A DNA stretch of 64,000 nucleotides from Pseudomonadota bacterium (GCA_023433465.1 JAEZCR010000224.1:17275-81274); one strand, 5' to 3'. Positions 44,660 to 53,129 are shown, numbered from the stretch's first letter. The notes: generated by a model from the letters alone, not told the origin. Translations and numbers: made by a program.

Positions 44660-45496
44660 CTACCGGCTTCCACCCATACCTCTCCAAGCATCAAATACTT
44701 CCCGCATTTGAGTGCGTTGACCGGCGGTGAGCGTTAGATCGTCGTAGTACTTGTCGCCATTGAATCGCACGACGACTTTCGCGGCGGACATCCAGTGGCT
44801 CACCATGGCGAGATCTTCCACTGGCAAATCTACCCATTCCCAAATCGTTCCGGAGCCATTGTCGCGCTGAAAGTCCATGGACCCAAGTTCATAGACTTTG
44901 TCGTCAGCTTTCACAGTTACCGAGCGGACAAACAACCAGTCGTCGTCCGAGTATTGGAGTTTCATGCGCAATGGGTAGTTCTTAGCACTTCCATTGCTGG
45001 ACCCGAAATAGAGGGAAACATATTTACCAAGAACAGGCGCGTTCTTGTGCGTGATCCAGGTAATACCTTTGATTTCGTCCGTATTCTTTTTCATGTTGCG
45101 AGTCGCGCGATCCAGCGCCAAACGCGCCTCTTCTTCCTTCTTGGTACGCTCGACGATCTCGAGACGTTCGCGCTCATCCTCTCGAGCCTGAATCTCATTT
45201 AGCAAGGCCTCAGCCTCGGAGTTTTCCTGTGACTCTGGATGACGCCGTCGTAAATCCACGAGTAATTTCTTGGCGTCTGCATCCTGCTTTGCTTGCAAGG
45301 CTGCTTTGGCCCGGCCCAGGAGCCTGGGTGCACCGAACTCAACCTCTTCAAGCTGTGTCCTAAGCGTCGCAACCTCCGACTCGAGTTCCTTAATGCGCCT
45401 CTGCGCTTGGGAAAGCTCCGAACTGGATGGACCGCAGCCACTCATGATCAAAAGGAGCAGCACTAGTGATGCCAAATAGGTCGATTTTTCGCGCAT
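44660..45496 (-). CDS. coiled-coil lipoprotein
   Basis: A 278-aa protein. The lipoprotein signal ends IMSGCGPS, then a coiled coil (ELSQAQRRIKELESEVATLRTQLEEVE), a TPR-like helix pair (KAALQAKQDADAKKLLVDLRRRHP), a charged helix, and a C-terminal beta domain (DDWLFVRSVTVKADDKVYELG ... WEWVDLPVEDL). The ATG at 45496 starts the signal peptide, so an earlier in-frame start is not used. Function unknown. Confidence 0.65.
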   Translation of the reverse strand: MREKSTYLASLVLLLLIMSGCGPSSSELSQAQRRIKELESEVATLRTQLEEVEFGAPRLLGRAKAALQAKQDADAKKLLVDLRRRHPESQENSEAEALLNEIQAREDERERLEIVERTKKEEEARLALDRATRNMKKNTDEIKGITWITHKNAPVLGKYVSLYFGSSNGSAKNYPLRMKLQYSDDDWLFVRSVTVKADDKVYELGSMDFQRDNGSGTIWEWVDLPVEDLAMVSHWMSAAKVVVRFNGDKYYDDLTLTAGQRTQMREVFDAWRGMGGSR

Positions 45497-45533
45497 GCGC
45501 AATGTTCCGGATCTGTCGATTGGGCTGACCAAT

Positions 45534-45980
45534 TCAGCGATTGCGATCACCAAATGTACTCACATAGGCACGGCAGCCCACCTGCTCTTCCGGGTCGCCT
45601 AGCTGAGCACATGTCTCATCGGAACCAAGCTTCTTGTCTTCCGCCCACTTCCATCCTTTATTTCGGGCGTCGCGACCTCTTGCATAGACGATCTGATCTT
45701 CGTCGTTGGGCGCGTCGCCGTATGATGATCGAGCCTGCGAGCTGGCCTCGTCTGGGATCAGACCGCCCAGAGGGGCTCCGACTGCGGACGCCTGCCGATC
45801 TTGTAGTGCAACGAATCCGATAGCTGCAACTAGGCAGGCAGCTAGTGTTATTCCGCCGATAGTTGCAGGAATTTTTCGATCGGTACGTGCGGACGCTAAC
45901 GCGATCTGTAGAACCTCGATCCCCTTCACAACGAGGTAAAACGCAAACATATAGGTAAGGATTTGCAGCATGCCAATCAT
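45534..45980 (-). CDS. uncharacterised membrane protein
   Basis: A 148-aa protein with two membrane helices (MIGMLQILTYMFAFYLVVKGIEVL in two parts, and IGGITLAACLVAAIGFVAL) and a soluble C-terminal tail with two cysteines (DETCAQLGDPEEQVGCRAYV). The ATG at 45980 has GGGAG eight bases upstream; the longer frame starting at 46103 has no such signal. It is first in the block of exported proteins that runs to 43384. Confidence 0.6.
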   Translation of the reverse strand: MIGMLQILTYMFAFYLVVKGIEVLQIALASARTDRKIPATIGGITLAACLVAAIGFVALQDRQASAVGAPLGGLIPDEASSQARSSYGDAPNDEDQIVYARGRDARNKGWKWAEDKKLGSDETCAQLGDPEEQVGCRAYVSTFGDRNR

Positions 45981-46340
45981 GGTGGCGACTCCCGACTCTT
46001 GTTCTCGAAGCGATTTTAGGAAGTGGACGGGACCGTCCGCTCTTTTTATTGTTTGCGATTGAAGGTGATCCCGATCTTCTATAAGCCTCTCTGTCATCAG
46101 CACCGCATTTCTCTCACCACCGAGAATGTTAGGCGGTCATTCGCACGCTAATCCCCGAGGATGGTATTGGATAGCGGGCGGGCGGTGGCGAAGGCAGCTT
46201 CTCGGGGAACCGAAACGTCCGCGTGTTTTGCGGAACAACACAGCTGAGCCCGTGGCTATGCGGTCTGAATTGCGGCCCCGTCATGTTACCTTTTGGCGGT
46301 ATTTATTCATTTCTACCGACAATTTGTATAGACTGCCGGC
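45981..46340. promoter_or_regulatory. intergenic region with candidate AbiEi operator
   Basis: 360 bases between divergent genes with no supported gene. Near the right end, CGGTA (46297-46301) and TACCG (46314-46318) form an inverted repeat around an AT-rich spacer, and a TATAGA-like -10 lies at about 46327, some 10 bases before the abiEi ATG. AbiEi antitoxins repress their own promoter by binding inverted repeats, so this is the expected operator position. Confidence 0.4.
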
Positions 46341-46949
46341 ATGAAGCTCTCTAAGGACCACGACCGGATCATGCAGCTCGCAGCAAAGCGCGGGCTACTG
46401 CGTGCCCGCGACATCAGTGGAATCTCCACCAACCCTCGTGTCGCCCTATCGCGCCTGGTCGCGAACGGGAGCCTCCAGAAGGTTTCCCGCGGCGTCTATG
46501 CGCTGCCAGACCGAACCCGCTCCAGCAATCACCAATACGCGGAGGTGGCGACCCGGTATCCACAGGCCACGCTGTGCCTACTCTCCGCCCTCCGGTTTCA
46601 CCAACTGACCACCCAGAATCCCCACGAGGTCTGGCTGGCCATTCCGAACAAGGCGCGAATGCCTCAGCTCGATTACCCGCCTCTGCGCGTGGTTAGATTC
46701 TCCGGACCAGCACTAACTGAAGGAACCGAAACTCACAAGATCGATGGCGTCAGCGTTCAGGTGTATTCCGTCGCCAAGACCGTCGCGGATTGCTTCAAGT
46801 TCCGCAATAAAATCGGTCTCGACGTAGCGCTCGAAGCGCTGCGCGAATGCAGTCGAGAAAAACGCGCGACCAACGACGAGATATGGCGATACGCGCAAAT
46901 CTGTAGGGTTGCTAACGTAATCCGCCCCTATCTGGATAGCCTCGAGTGA
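46341..46949 (+). CDS. abiEi: AbiEi antitoxin / transcriptional repressor
   Basis: A 202-aa type IV antitoxin. The winged-helix N-terminus (LAAKRGLLRARDISGISTNPRVALSRLVANGSLQKVSRGVYAL) is followed by the AbiEi C-terminal domain (TLCLLSALRFHQLTTQNPHEVWLAIP, VYSVAKTVADCFKFRNKIGLDVALEALRE). It represses the operon and counters the toxin encoded next. Its stop overlaps the toxin start by four bases (GTGA). Confidence 0.92.
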   Translation: MKLSKDHDRIMQLAAKRGLLRARDISGISTNPRVALSRLVANGSLQKVSRGVYALPDRTRSSNHQYAEVATRYPQATLCLLSALRFHQLTTQNPHEVWLAIPNKARMPQLDYPPLRVVRFSGPALTEGTETHKIDGVSVQVYSVAKTVADCFKFRNKIGLDVALEALRECSREKRATNDEIWRYAQICRVANVIRPYLDSLE

Positions 46950-47800
46950 ATGCCAAGGCCAATCCCGCTGCATCCGTGCGCGCACGACTGCTGAACCGTG
47001 CCAAAGCCGACAAAGCGGAGTTCCAACTCGTCCTCACGCGATTTGCGCTCGAGCGGCTTCTTTACCGCCTAAGCAAATCTCCTCACCGGGATCAATTTCT
47101 CCTGAAGGGCGCCCTACTCTTCGATCTGTGGTTCGACGAACCGCATCGCCCGACTCGCGATGCCGATTTCCTTGGGTTCGGTTCGGCCAATATCCCTCGA
47201 ATCGAGAATATCTTTCGGGATATCTGCAAAATCGCTGCAGCCGAAGACGGTATGGTCTTTGATCCCGCATCGGTCAAAGGCCAAGAGATACGCAAGGAAG
47301 CCAACTACAGTGGCATCCGAATCACATTGATGGCCACTCTCGATGGCGCCGGGTGTCCCGTGCAGGCGGACATCGGCTTCGGCGATGCCGTAACTCCAGG
47401 ACCCGAAGAGGCAGAATATCCCGTCTACCTGAACGATCTGCCGGTTCCAAACCTGCGTGTGTACCCCAAGTACTCCGCCATCGCCGAAAAATTCGAAGCG
47501 ATTGTGTCGCTGGGCATGGGCAACAGCCGCATGAAGGACTTTTTCGATCTCTGGGTGCTGACGCGAAACTCCGAGCTGAAGCCAAAGACGCTGCGCGCCG
47601 CAGTTGAAGCAACATTCGATCGACGTGGCACGGTTATTCCCGCGAGCACGCCTATTGGGCTGTCCGATGAGTTCGCGTCGGACCGGATCAAGCAGACTCA
47701 GTGGCGCGCGTTCATTGCCAAGAATCGACTGAATGCGCCAGAGCTGGGCGAAATTGTGACTCTTCTACGCAATTACTTCGTATCAACTCTAGGTCAGTAG
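46946..47800 (+). CDS. abiEii: AbiEii nucleotidyltransferase toxin
   Basis: A 284-aa DUF1814 nucleotidyltransferase with the diagnostic QFLLKGALLFDLWFDEP ... RPTRDADFLGFG (Asp-x-Asp catalytic motif). It also carries ADIGFGDAV and LRVYPKYSAIAEKFEAIVSLGMGNSRMKDFFDLW. The enzyme adds nucleotides to RNA and arrests growth, giving abortive infection. The GTG start at 46946 overlaps the antitoxin stop. Full length, with all catalytic segments intact. Confidence 0.93.
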   Translation: MNAKANPAASVRARLLNRAKADKAEFQLVLTRFALERLLYRLSKSPHRDQFLLKGALLFDLWFDEPHRPTRDADFLGFGSANIPRIENIFRDICKIAAAEDGMVFDPASVKGQEIRKEANYSGIRITLMATLDGAGCPVQADIGFGDAVTPGPEEAEYPVYLNDLPVPNLRVYPKYSAIAEKFEAIVSLGMGNSRMKDFFDLWVLTRNSELKPKTLRAAVEATFDRRGTVIPASTPIGLSDEFASDRIKQTQWRAFIAKNRLNAPELGEIVTLLRNYFVSTLGQ

Positions 47801-47922
47801 CTTGTCTGGCCCCACCCGGAATAGGCAACGAGAATCAAAGAACCCAGGCCTAACTAGCATTTTTGTGGACCCGTCGACTGCATCAAGAGCCAGTTAAGCC
47901 AAAAATAGTTGACGGAGGAACT

Positions 47923-48474
47923 ATGCGTACCATTCTTTCAGTCTTGTTATTGCTGCTAGCTTCAATGACCGTTGAAGCCAAGTTGAAGATCGAAAAGAGC
48001 GTGGATCGGCTGACAAAGCACACGGTCACCAAAGCCAACGGGCTGAAGCTGTGCCAGCCCAAGGAAAGCGGCGCCTTTGCCAAGTGTGCCAATCTTTCAC
48101 TTGCTTGGATCGAAGCTCAGCCAGATATCGTCGCCGTACGGTTCGAATTTCCCGAGACCGTCAGCGTTCAAGAGCTGGCCATAAACGTTGACGGGGAAAT
48201 CCAGGTAATCAGGGCTACGACCGCCGCCACCGATTTCAAATACGACCCAAATCTAGCCCGTGTTGGGGCCTCCGCTGCAAGCAGTGCCAACACTTTCTTG
48301 GTGCCCGTCTCGGCGCTTCGTGCTTTATGCAAGGACGCCAACGGCGGAATTCTGCGAGTCTCAGGAACCCACTCAAGCATGGATTTCGACTTTTGGCGCC
48401 AAGCAAAGATGAAAGGGCTGCCCGCTGATGAGTTGCGCGAATTCCTGGACACAGTGGCGCCCGTGACGCGTTAG
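47923..48474 (+). CDS. uncharacterised secreted protein
   Basis: A 183-aa protein with a clear signal peptide (MRTILSVLLLLLASMTVEA). The mature domain is beta-rich with cysteines in KLCQPKESGAFAKCANL and RALCKDANGG. The ATG at 47923 follows GGAGGAA. No family is recognised. It lies in the right end of the element after AbiE and could be cargo or an old backbone remnant. Confidence 0.65.
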   Translation: MRTILSVLLLLLASMTVEAKLKIEKSVDRLTKHTVTKANGLKLCQPKESGAFAKCANLSLAWIEAQPDIVAVRFEFPETVSVQELAINVDGEIQVIRATTAATDFKYDPNLARVGASAASSANTFLVPVSALRALCKDANGGILRVSGTHSSMDFDFWRQAKMKGLPADELREFLDTVAPVTR

Positions 48475-48487
48475 GCGGAGCTTGTTC

Positions 48488-48715
48488 ATGGCACGAATCG
48501 CTATGCTCATTGCAAGCTACTTGTTCGCGAGCGGGTCAGCCGTCGCTACGCCTCGTCGGCGCAAGGCCGCGGTGATCCCCGTGGAAGGGTTCGGATACAA
48601 CGCATTTAGGTTTCTCTGCCTTGTCGTAGTCACATTACGACAACTCGTAGTTTTTCAAACTCAACATCCGGCCGTAAGAATTGCTGGGGCAATTTTGGGA
48701 CAAAAATCTTCCTGA
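48488..48715 (+). CDS. small exported protein remnant
   Basis: A 75-codon frame beginning with a signal-like MARIAMLIASYLFASGSAVAT, then a basic stretch and a hydrophobic segment. Its last codons run through an integrase arm-type repeat (TGGGGCAATTTTGGGACA), so the C-terminus is probably not functional sequence. It may be a gene truncated at the end of the element. Low confidence. The next 185 bases (48716-48900) hold a second arm-type pair and no gene. Confidence 0.3.
   Translation: MARIAMLIASYLFASGSAVATPRRRKAAVIPVEGFGYNAFRFLCLVVVTLRQLVVFQTQHPAVRIAGAILGQKSS
48685..48703 (+). repeat. integrase arm-type site pair, right end (outer copy)
   Basis: TGGGGCAA at 48685 and TGGGACAA at 48696, start-to-start spacing 11 bases, matching the left-end pair apart from one changed base in the first. 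Confidence 0.55.
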
Positions 48716-48777
48716 ACTGGGTCGCCGTACTCGGATCGCCCTGCAATGCTTCGATCACCGAGTCGGCACTAATTTTC

Positions 48778-48796
48778 TGGGACAATTTTGGGACAG
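48778..48796 (+). repeat. integrase arm-type site pair, right end (inner copy)
   Basis: TGGGACAA at 48778 and TGGGACAG at 48789, spacing 11 bases, about 105 bases inside attR. The sequence after it (GTGCGGAACAG) resembles that after the left-end pair (GTGAAACAG). Confidence 0.65.
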
Positions 48797-48900
48797 TGCG
48801 GAACAGTTTCAGCGGGTCCGACCGGGACCACCCGGGACACTAAGTGCTTGTTCTAAAAACAATTCTGCCGTAACCTCTTGATCGCAAAACGCCTGATTTC

Positions 48901-48948
48901 GCTTTCACACGGCAGGGGTCACAGGTTCAAGCCCTGTACCGCCCACCA
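48901..48948 (+). repeat. attR (48-bp direct repeat, right)
   Basis: An exact copy of 22637-22684, the 3' half of tRNA-Val including CCA, with no 5' half, so it is not a functional tRNA. It marks the right junction of the element. Confidence 0.95.
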
Positions 48949-48967
48949 ATTCATTCGTGACGTGCGA

Positions 48968-50428
48968 TCAGCGCAGCATCTTCGCGGCGTCCGCGATGAC
49001 GCGCACGTTGAGCGCGCCATACACGGCCATGCCGACCCCGACGCACACTGCCAGCGCACCGAGCGAATTGTCCGGCCAGAAGTGACGCAAGACCAGGATC
49101 GCAACGGTCATGGCGGCGGTGCTCCAGACCGAGCGCTGCACCGTGAGGAAGATCTGCTTGGCGGACACGCCGATGGTCGAATGCAGCGCGAACAGGCCCG
49201 CCACCCAGTACACGGCCATGGCGAAGGTCACCGTGCCCGCGGCGCCCACCAGGCCGAACTTCATCGTCATCGGAATGATCAGCGGCACGACGAGCGCGAG
49301 GCGCACCGCCGCGAGCTTGAACGACAGGCCGGGCTTGCCGATGCCCTCGAATAGATAGCCGCTGAACCCCGCCAGCGCGCGCAACAGCCCGAACACGCAC
49401 AGGATCTGCAGCGGCAGCGCCGCGGGCAGCCACTTGGCGCCGTACACGACCTCGATGATCAGCGGCGCGAGCAGGATGACGCCCGCCGTCGCCGGGAAAA
49501 TGGGCAGGAACACGAACGACATCGTGCGTAGATAGGCGCGCCGCAACGACGGGAGATCCGACTGCAGCGAGCTGTAGGCCGGCATCATGATGCTGGCGGC
49601 CGCCCGCGAGATGTTGGCGGTCACGAGGTTCGCGGTGGTGAACGCCAGCGCATAGAAGCCGAGTTGCTCGACGTCGAGCACCTTCGCGATCGTGGCGGAG
49701 TCGATCTCCGCGGCGATGTACAGCAGGATCGAGGAGCCCGTGACGAACTTGCCGTATCCCAGCAGTTCGCGCGCGACCGCCGGGTTGTAGCCGAACGTCA
49801 GCCGCCCCGGGACGAACACGTACGACAGGACGGCGGACAGGATCGCGCCCGCGAGCTGTCCGACGACCAGGGCCCAGACGTCGCGCGTCCAGAACGCCAT
49901 CGCGATGGTGATCGCGGTCCCGATGAGCAGCGTGGACTGGCCAAGGTAGGTGAGCCGGCGAAAATCGAGATCGCGCTGGCGGGCGATCGTGTTGATGTTG
50001 GCGAACCCCGCGATCGCGAACGTGGCGGACAACGCGAAGAGGATGGCCCGCAGTTCGTCCTTCTCGTAGAAATCGGCGATCCAGGGCGTGACCGCCATGA
50101 GCAGCAGGGTCAGCACCACTCCGCGGGCGACCAGCAGCGTGAAAGCCGTATCCTTGCGGGCCTCGAAGTCGGCCGGCATGGCGATGAGGGCCTGAGCGAT
50201 GCCCGGACGGGTGAACGTCTCGACGGCACGGACCACGACCATCGCGATACCCATGAGACCGAACATTTCGGGGGTCAATAGCCTCGCGAGGACGATCGAC
50301 CGCACAATATTCGTGCTCTGCATCCCAACTTCCGCGAGGGCCACCCAAAGTCCCGACCTCATGACCCTGCTCGTCAGCGATCCTCCGTCTGCGAACGCAA
50401 ACGACAGGAGTTTCTTGATGTGCTTCAT
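48968..50428 (-). CDS. polysaccharide flippase (Wzx-like, PST/MOP family)
   Basis: A 486-aa polytopic protein with 12-14 membrane helices. It begins SRVMRSGLWVALAEVGMQSTNIVRSIVLARLLTPEMFGLMGIA, the typical N-terminus of lipopolysaccharide/exopolysaccharide flippases, with the Polysacc_synt_C region in the second half. It moves lipid-linked repeat units across the inner membrane. Its 3' end is 20 bases from attR, so the mobile element landed directly behind it. It is divergent from the glycosyltransferase and could serve the XrtA polymer. Confidence 0.9.
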   Translation of the reverse strand: MKHIKKLLSFAFADGGSLTSRVMRSGLWVALAEVGMQSTNIVRSIVLARLLTPEMFGLMGIAMVVVRAVETFTRPGIAQALIAMPADFEARKDTAFTLLVARGVVLTLLLMAVTPWIADFYEKDELRAILFALSATFAIAGFANINTIARQRDLDFRRLTYLGQSTLLIGTAITIAMAFWTRDVWALVVGQLAGAILSAVLSYVFVPGRLTFGYNPAVARELLGYGKFVTGSSILLYIAAEIDSATIAKVLDVEQLGFYALAFTTANLVTANISRAAASIMMPAYSSLQSDLPSLRRAYLRTMSFVFLPIFPATAGVILLAPLIIEVVYGAKWLPAALPLQILCVFGLLRALAGFSGYLFEGIGKPGLSFKLAAVRLALVVPLIIPMTMKFGLVGAAGTVTFAMAVYWVAGLFALHSTIGVSAKQIFLTVQRSVWSTAAMTVAILVLRHFWPDNSLGALAVCVGVGMAVYGALNVRVIADAAKMLR

Positions 50429-50535
50429 GGCTGAACGCGAGCTGGGCGGGTATTTCCGCCGGAGTTGAAGTGCGCGAATGATACACGCGGCCTTTGGCCA
50501 GCTTATGTGACGTAGCCCGGAAGACTTTTTCAGTG

Positions 50536-51696
50536 ATGAGAAAAATCCTGTACGTGGAAGGAAACACCGACGGTACGGTGGGTGGTTCCTACTTCAGCCT
50601 GCTGTTCCTCACATCGGGGCTGGATCGGAAACGATTCGAGCCGACGGTCGTGTTCGCGCGCGAGAACTCGCTGATCCCGACGTACGAGAGCCGCGGCGTG
50701 CGTGTATTGATCCGCGCCAAACCAGAGCCCACGCGACTCGCCTTTCCGGGCGGCGCCCTGGTCGCGAAGGCCATCAATTTCGTGAGGGGCTTCATCGTCG
50801 AACCGCTGGGCCTCGCGCGTTTCCTGCGGCGCGAGCGCGTGGCGCTGCTGCATCTCAACAATGCCGTGATCCTCAACCACACCTGGATGATCGGCGCGTG
50901 GCTCGCGCGTGTTCCCTGCATCACGCACGAACGCGGCATCAACCCCGTCTACAAGACGCGCGATCACGTGATGGCGCGCTTGCTGCGCGCGATCATCGCC
51001 ATCTCGAAGGCCGTCGAGGACAATCTCGTGACGCGCGGCATGAAGCGCGTCGTGATGATCCACAACGGGCTGGATCCGCAGGAGATGCGCGTCACCCGCC
51101 CCGCCGCGGAACTGCGCGCGGCGCTCGGCATCCCGGCCGGCAAACGACTCATCGGCGTCGTCGGCAACATCAAGGGATGGAAAGGCCAGAAGCTCGTCGT
51201 GCAGTCGGTCGCCGCGCTGCGCGATGAATTCCCGGACCTCGTCGCGCTGCTGATCGGTGATGCGCCGCCCGGCGACACGGGTTACCGGGACGAACTGCTG
51301 GCGCTCGCGCGCGAAAACGGGATCGAGGATCGCATCGTCATTACCGGCTACCAGCAGAATGTCGCAAACTACATCGACATGCTCGAGATCCAGCTGCACA
51401 CGTCCACGTCTCCCGAACCCTTCGGCCGCGTCCTGCTGGAAGCGATGGCGCTGGGCAAACCGCTGATCGCGAGCAATGGCGGCGCCGTGCCGGAGATAGT
51501 CGTGCACGGTGTAACGGGCCTGGTCTTCGAGCCCGGGAACCCGGACTCACTCACCGGATCGCTGCGTCTGTTGCTCGGCGATCCGGCCCGGGCCGCGCAG
51601 ATGGGCGTGGCCGGCAAGACCCGTTTGAATGATCACTTTTCGGTTGCGGCAAACGTGCGCCAGACTGAGGCGCTCTATGACCGCATCCTTTCCTGA
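50536..51696 (+). CDS. family 4 glycosyltransferase
   Basis: A 386-aa GT-B enzyme. The N-terminal Rossmann domain starts MRKILYVEGNTDGTVGGSYFSLLFL. The C-terminal Glycos_transf_1 domain carries IGVVGNIKGWKGQKLVV and the donor-binding TSPEPFGRVLLEAMALGKPLIASNGGAVPEIV in parts (E-x7-E). It likely adds a sugar to the same surface polysaccharide handled by the adjacent flippase. A start 42 bases upstream is in frame; the ATG at 50536 begins the conserved strand. The 107-base gap to the flippase must hold divergent promoters. Confidence 0.92.
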   Translation: MRKILYVEGNTDGTVGGSYFSLLFLTSGLDRKRFEPTVVFARENSLIPTYESRGVRVLIRAKPEPTRLAFPGGALVAKAINFVRGFIVEPLGLARFLRRERVALLHLNNAVILNHTWMIGAWLARVPCITHERGINPVYKTRDHVMARLLRAIIAISKAVEDNLVTRGMKRVVMIHNGLDPQEMRVTRPAAELRAALGIPAGKRLIGVVGNIKGWKGQKLVVQSVAALRDEFPDLVALLIGDAPPGDTGYRDELLALARENGIEDRIVITGYQQNVANYIDMLEIQLHTSTSPEPFGRVLLEAMALGKPLIASNGGAVPEIVVHGVTGLVFEPGNPDSLTGSLRLLLGDPARAAQMGVAGKTRLNDHFSVAANVRQTEALYDRILS

Positions 51697-51705
51697 GGAG
51701 ATGCA

Positions 51706-52548
51706 ATGTTAGTTCTCGTGGATGTTGGCGCGCGCAGCGGTATCGACGAGCGTTGGGCCCCGTTTCACCAGCATCTGGACGTGATCGGCTTCGATGCCGA
51801 CAAGGTCGAATGCGACCGGCTCAACGCATCGAAGTGGCCTTACAAGGTCCGCTACCTGCCGCACGCGCTCGGCTCGAGCGACGGGCAGCAGGTGGAGCTG
51901 CGGATCTGCAAGAAGCCCGGCTGTTCGAGCCTCCTCGAACCCAACATGGACTTCTGCAAGAACTTTCCCTATGGCCACAACATGGAAGTCGTCGAGCGCC
52001 GGCCGATGACGCTGTCGCGGCTCGATTCGGTGCTCGACGTGCAGCCCGACGTGCTCAAGATCGACACGCAGGGATACGAACTCGAGATCCTGCGCGGCGC
52101 CGGCAAGCTGCTCGACAACACGCTGGCCGTCGAACTGGAAGTCGAATTCGCGCCGCTGTACCAGGGACAACCGCTGTTCAGCGAGCTCGACCAGTTCATG
52201 CGCTCGAAGGGATTCGACCTGATCGGCATCCGGCGCACGCTGTGGCGCCGCGTCGATTCGCAGTCCCCTCATGGCGGACAACTCGTGCATGGCGACGCCC
52301 TCTACGTGAAACAGGGACTCCAGCCTTCCGAGAAGACGAAGATCATCCTGCAGGCCTACAAGCAGCACGACCTGCTGCTGCATCTGCATCCCGACCACCG
52401 CTTCCCGAGCCCGCCGTTTCACAAGCGCCTGTTCGGCGGACTCGTCACGCTGTTCTCGGGCATGAATACCAACCGCGAACACCGCCGCTGGGTAGATAGC
52501 CTGCGCCCGTCTTCCGCGATCGACTGGCACGATCCCGATTTCTACTAG
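51706..52548 (+). CDS. FkbM-family methyltransferase
   Basis: A 280-aa SAM-dependent methyltransferase. VLVDVGARSGIDERW is the SAM-binding loop, VIGFDADKVECDRL the acidic strand, and KIDTQGYELEILRGAG the FkbM signature. The C-terminal 70 residues extend beyond the Methyltransf_21 domain. It probably O-methylates a sugar of the surface polysaccharide. It starts 9 bases after the glycosyltransferase stop, with GAGGAG before its ATG, so the two form an operon. Confidence 0.88.
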   Translation: MLVLVDVGARSGIDERWAPFHQHLDVIGFDADKVECDRLNASKWPYKVRYLPHALGSSDGQQVELRICKKPGCSSLLEPNMDFCKNFPYGHNMEVVERRPMTLSRLDSVLDVQPDVLKIDTQGYELEILRGAGKLLDNTLAVELEVEFAPLYQGQPLFSELDQFMRSKGFDLIGIRRTLWRRVDSQSPHGGQLVHGDALYVKQGLQPSEKTKIILQAYKQHDLLLHLHPDHRFPSPPFHKRLFGGLVTLFSGMNTNREHRRWVDSLRPSSAIDWHDPDFY

Positions 52549-52679
52549 GCCGGCTCCTGCCGAGGGAGCCCGGTGCGTCCAGTCAGCGCATGACCACAGC
52601 GCCTTCTCCCGCGAGGCGCTGTCGCGGCGGTTCCCTAGGGCCTATCGTGGCCGGGGAAAATGTTCGAAACTTCCAACCA

Positions 52680-53129
52680 ATGACGATCTCCCGGACCACC
52701 GCCATCCACGAAGCCGCGCACGCGGTCGCGGCGATCCGCGCGGGCCTCGTGTTCGATCACGTCACCGCCCTGCCGGATGACGACGCGGAAACCGACGGCG
52801 CGCTGCACTGGACCGACCTGCAGGCGTCCGGCGACCTCGAACTGTCGCCGCGCCTGCTCGCCATCGTTTCGCTCGCCGGGCCGTTCGCGGAAGCCAAGGC
52901 CGTAGGGCGCCGGCTCGATCGGGTGTTCGCGGGATTCGCCGCCTCCGACGATCGGGAGGCGGTGGCCCAGTTAGGACTGACCGACGAGCAGTTCGTGACC
53001 GCGAGCCGCGAGACGATGGAGCTGATCGAGCGGGACTGGCCGCTGATCGAGCGTATCGCGGACGAGTTGATGGAAGGCGGCCTCCTCGACTTCGACGACG
53101 TCGAAGCGCTGGTCGCCGACGACGACTGA
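52680..53129 (+). CDS. small HEAAH protein related to M41-type peptidases
   Basis: A 149-aa acidic protein starting MTISRTTAIHEAAHAVAAIRAG. The HExxH zinc motif (His10, Glu11, His14) resembles the peptidase half of FtsH, and LAIVSLAGPFAEAKA resembles the helix that follows it in M41 enzymes. There is no AAA domain and no membrane segment. A further in-frame start exists 90 bases upstream; the ATG at 52680 is adjacent to the motif. Substrate unknown. Stand-alone M41-like domains occur in bacteria, but their roles are mostly unclear. Confidence 0.68.
   Translation: MTISRTTAIHEAAHAVAAIRAGLVFDHVTALPDDDAETDGALHWTDLQASGDLELSPRLLAIVSLAGPFAEAKAVGRRLDRVFAGFAASDDREAVAQLGLTDEQFVTASRETMELIERDWPLIERIADELMEGGLLDFDDVEALVADDD

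Larger units (their letters stand above)
22637..48948. mobile_element. integrative mobilizable element in tRNA-Val (26.3 kb)
   Basis: Bounded by identical 48-bp direct repeats of the tRNA-Val 3' half. It has an integrase gene at the left end, a relaxase with oriT, an AlpA-like regulator and lower GC than its flanks. No type IV secretion or coupling-protein genes are present, so it would rely on a helper for transfer. The cargo is dominated by defence-type genes (DUF262/HEPN, AbiE, helicase-nuclease operon). The left flank is gltX and tRNA-Val. The right flank is a polysaccharide flippase that presumably stood next to the tRNA before insertion. Confidence 0.93.

Noticed and set aside
48681..48881. 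66-codon open frame near attR
   Set aside because: It is built over the TGGGACA repeats and has no protein-like features.
22637..48948. Insertion sequences, transposases or CRISPR arrays within the element
   Set aside because: I looked for transposase motifs, terminal inverted repeats and spaced repeats of 25-40 bases and saw none.
48901..48948. A second tRNA-Val gene
   Set aside because: Only the 3' half is present; the acceptor 5' strand and D-arm are absent, so it is attR and not a functional tRNA.
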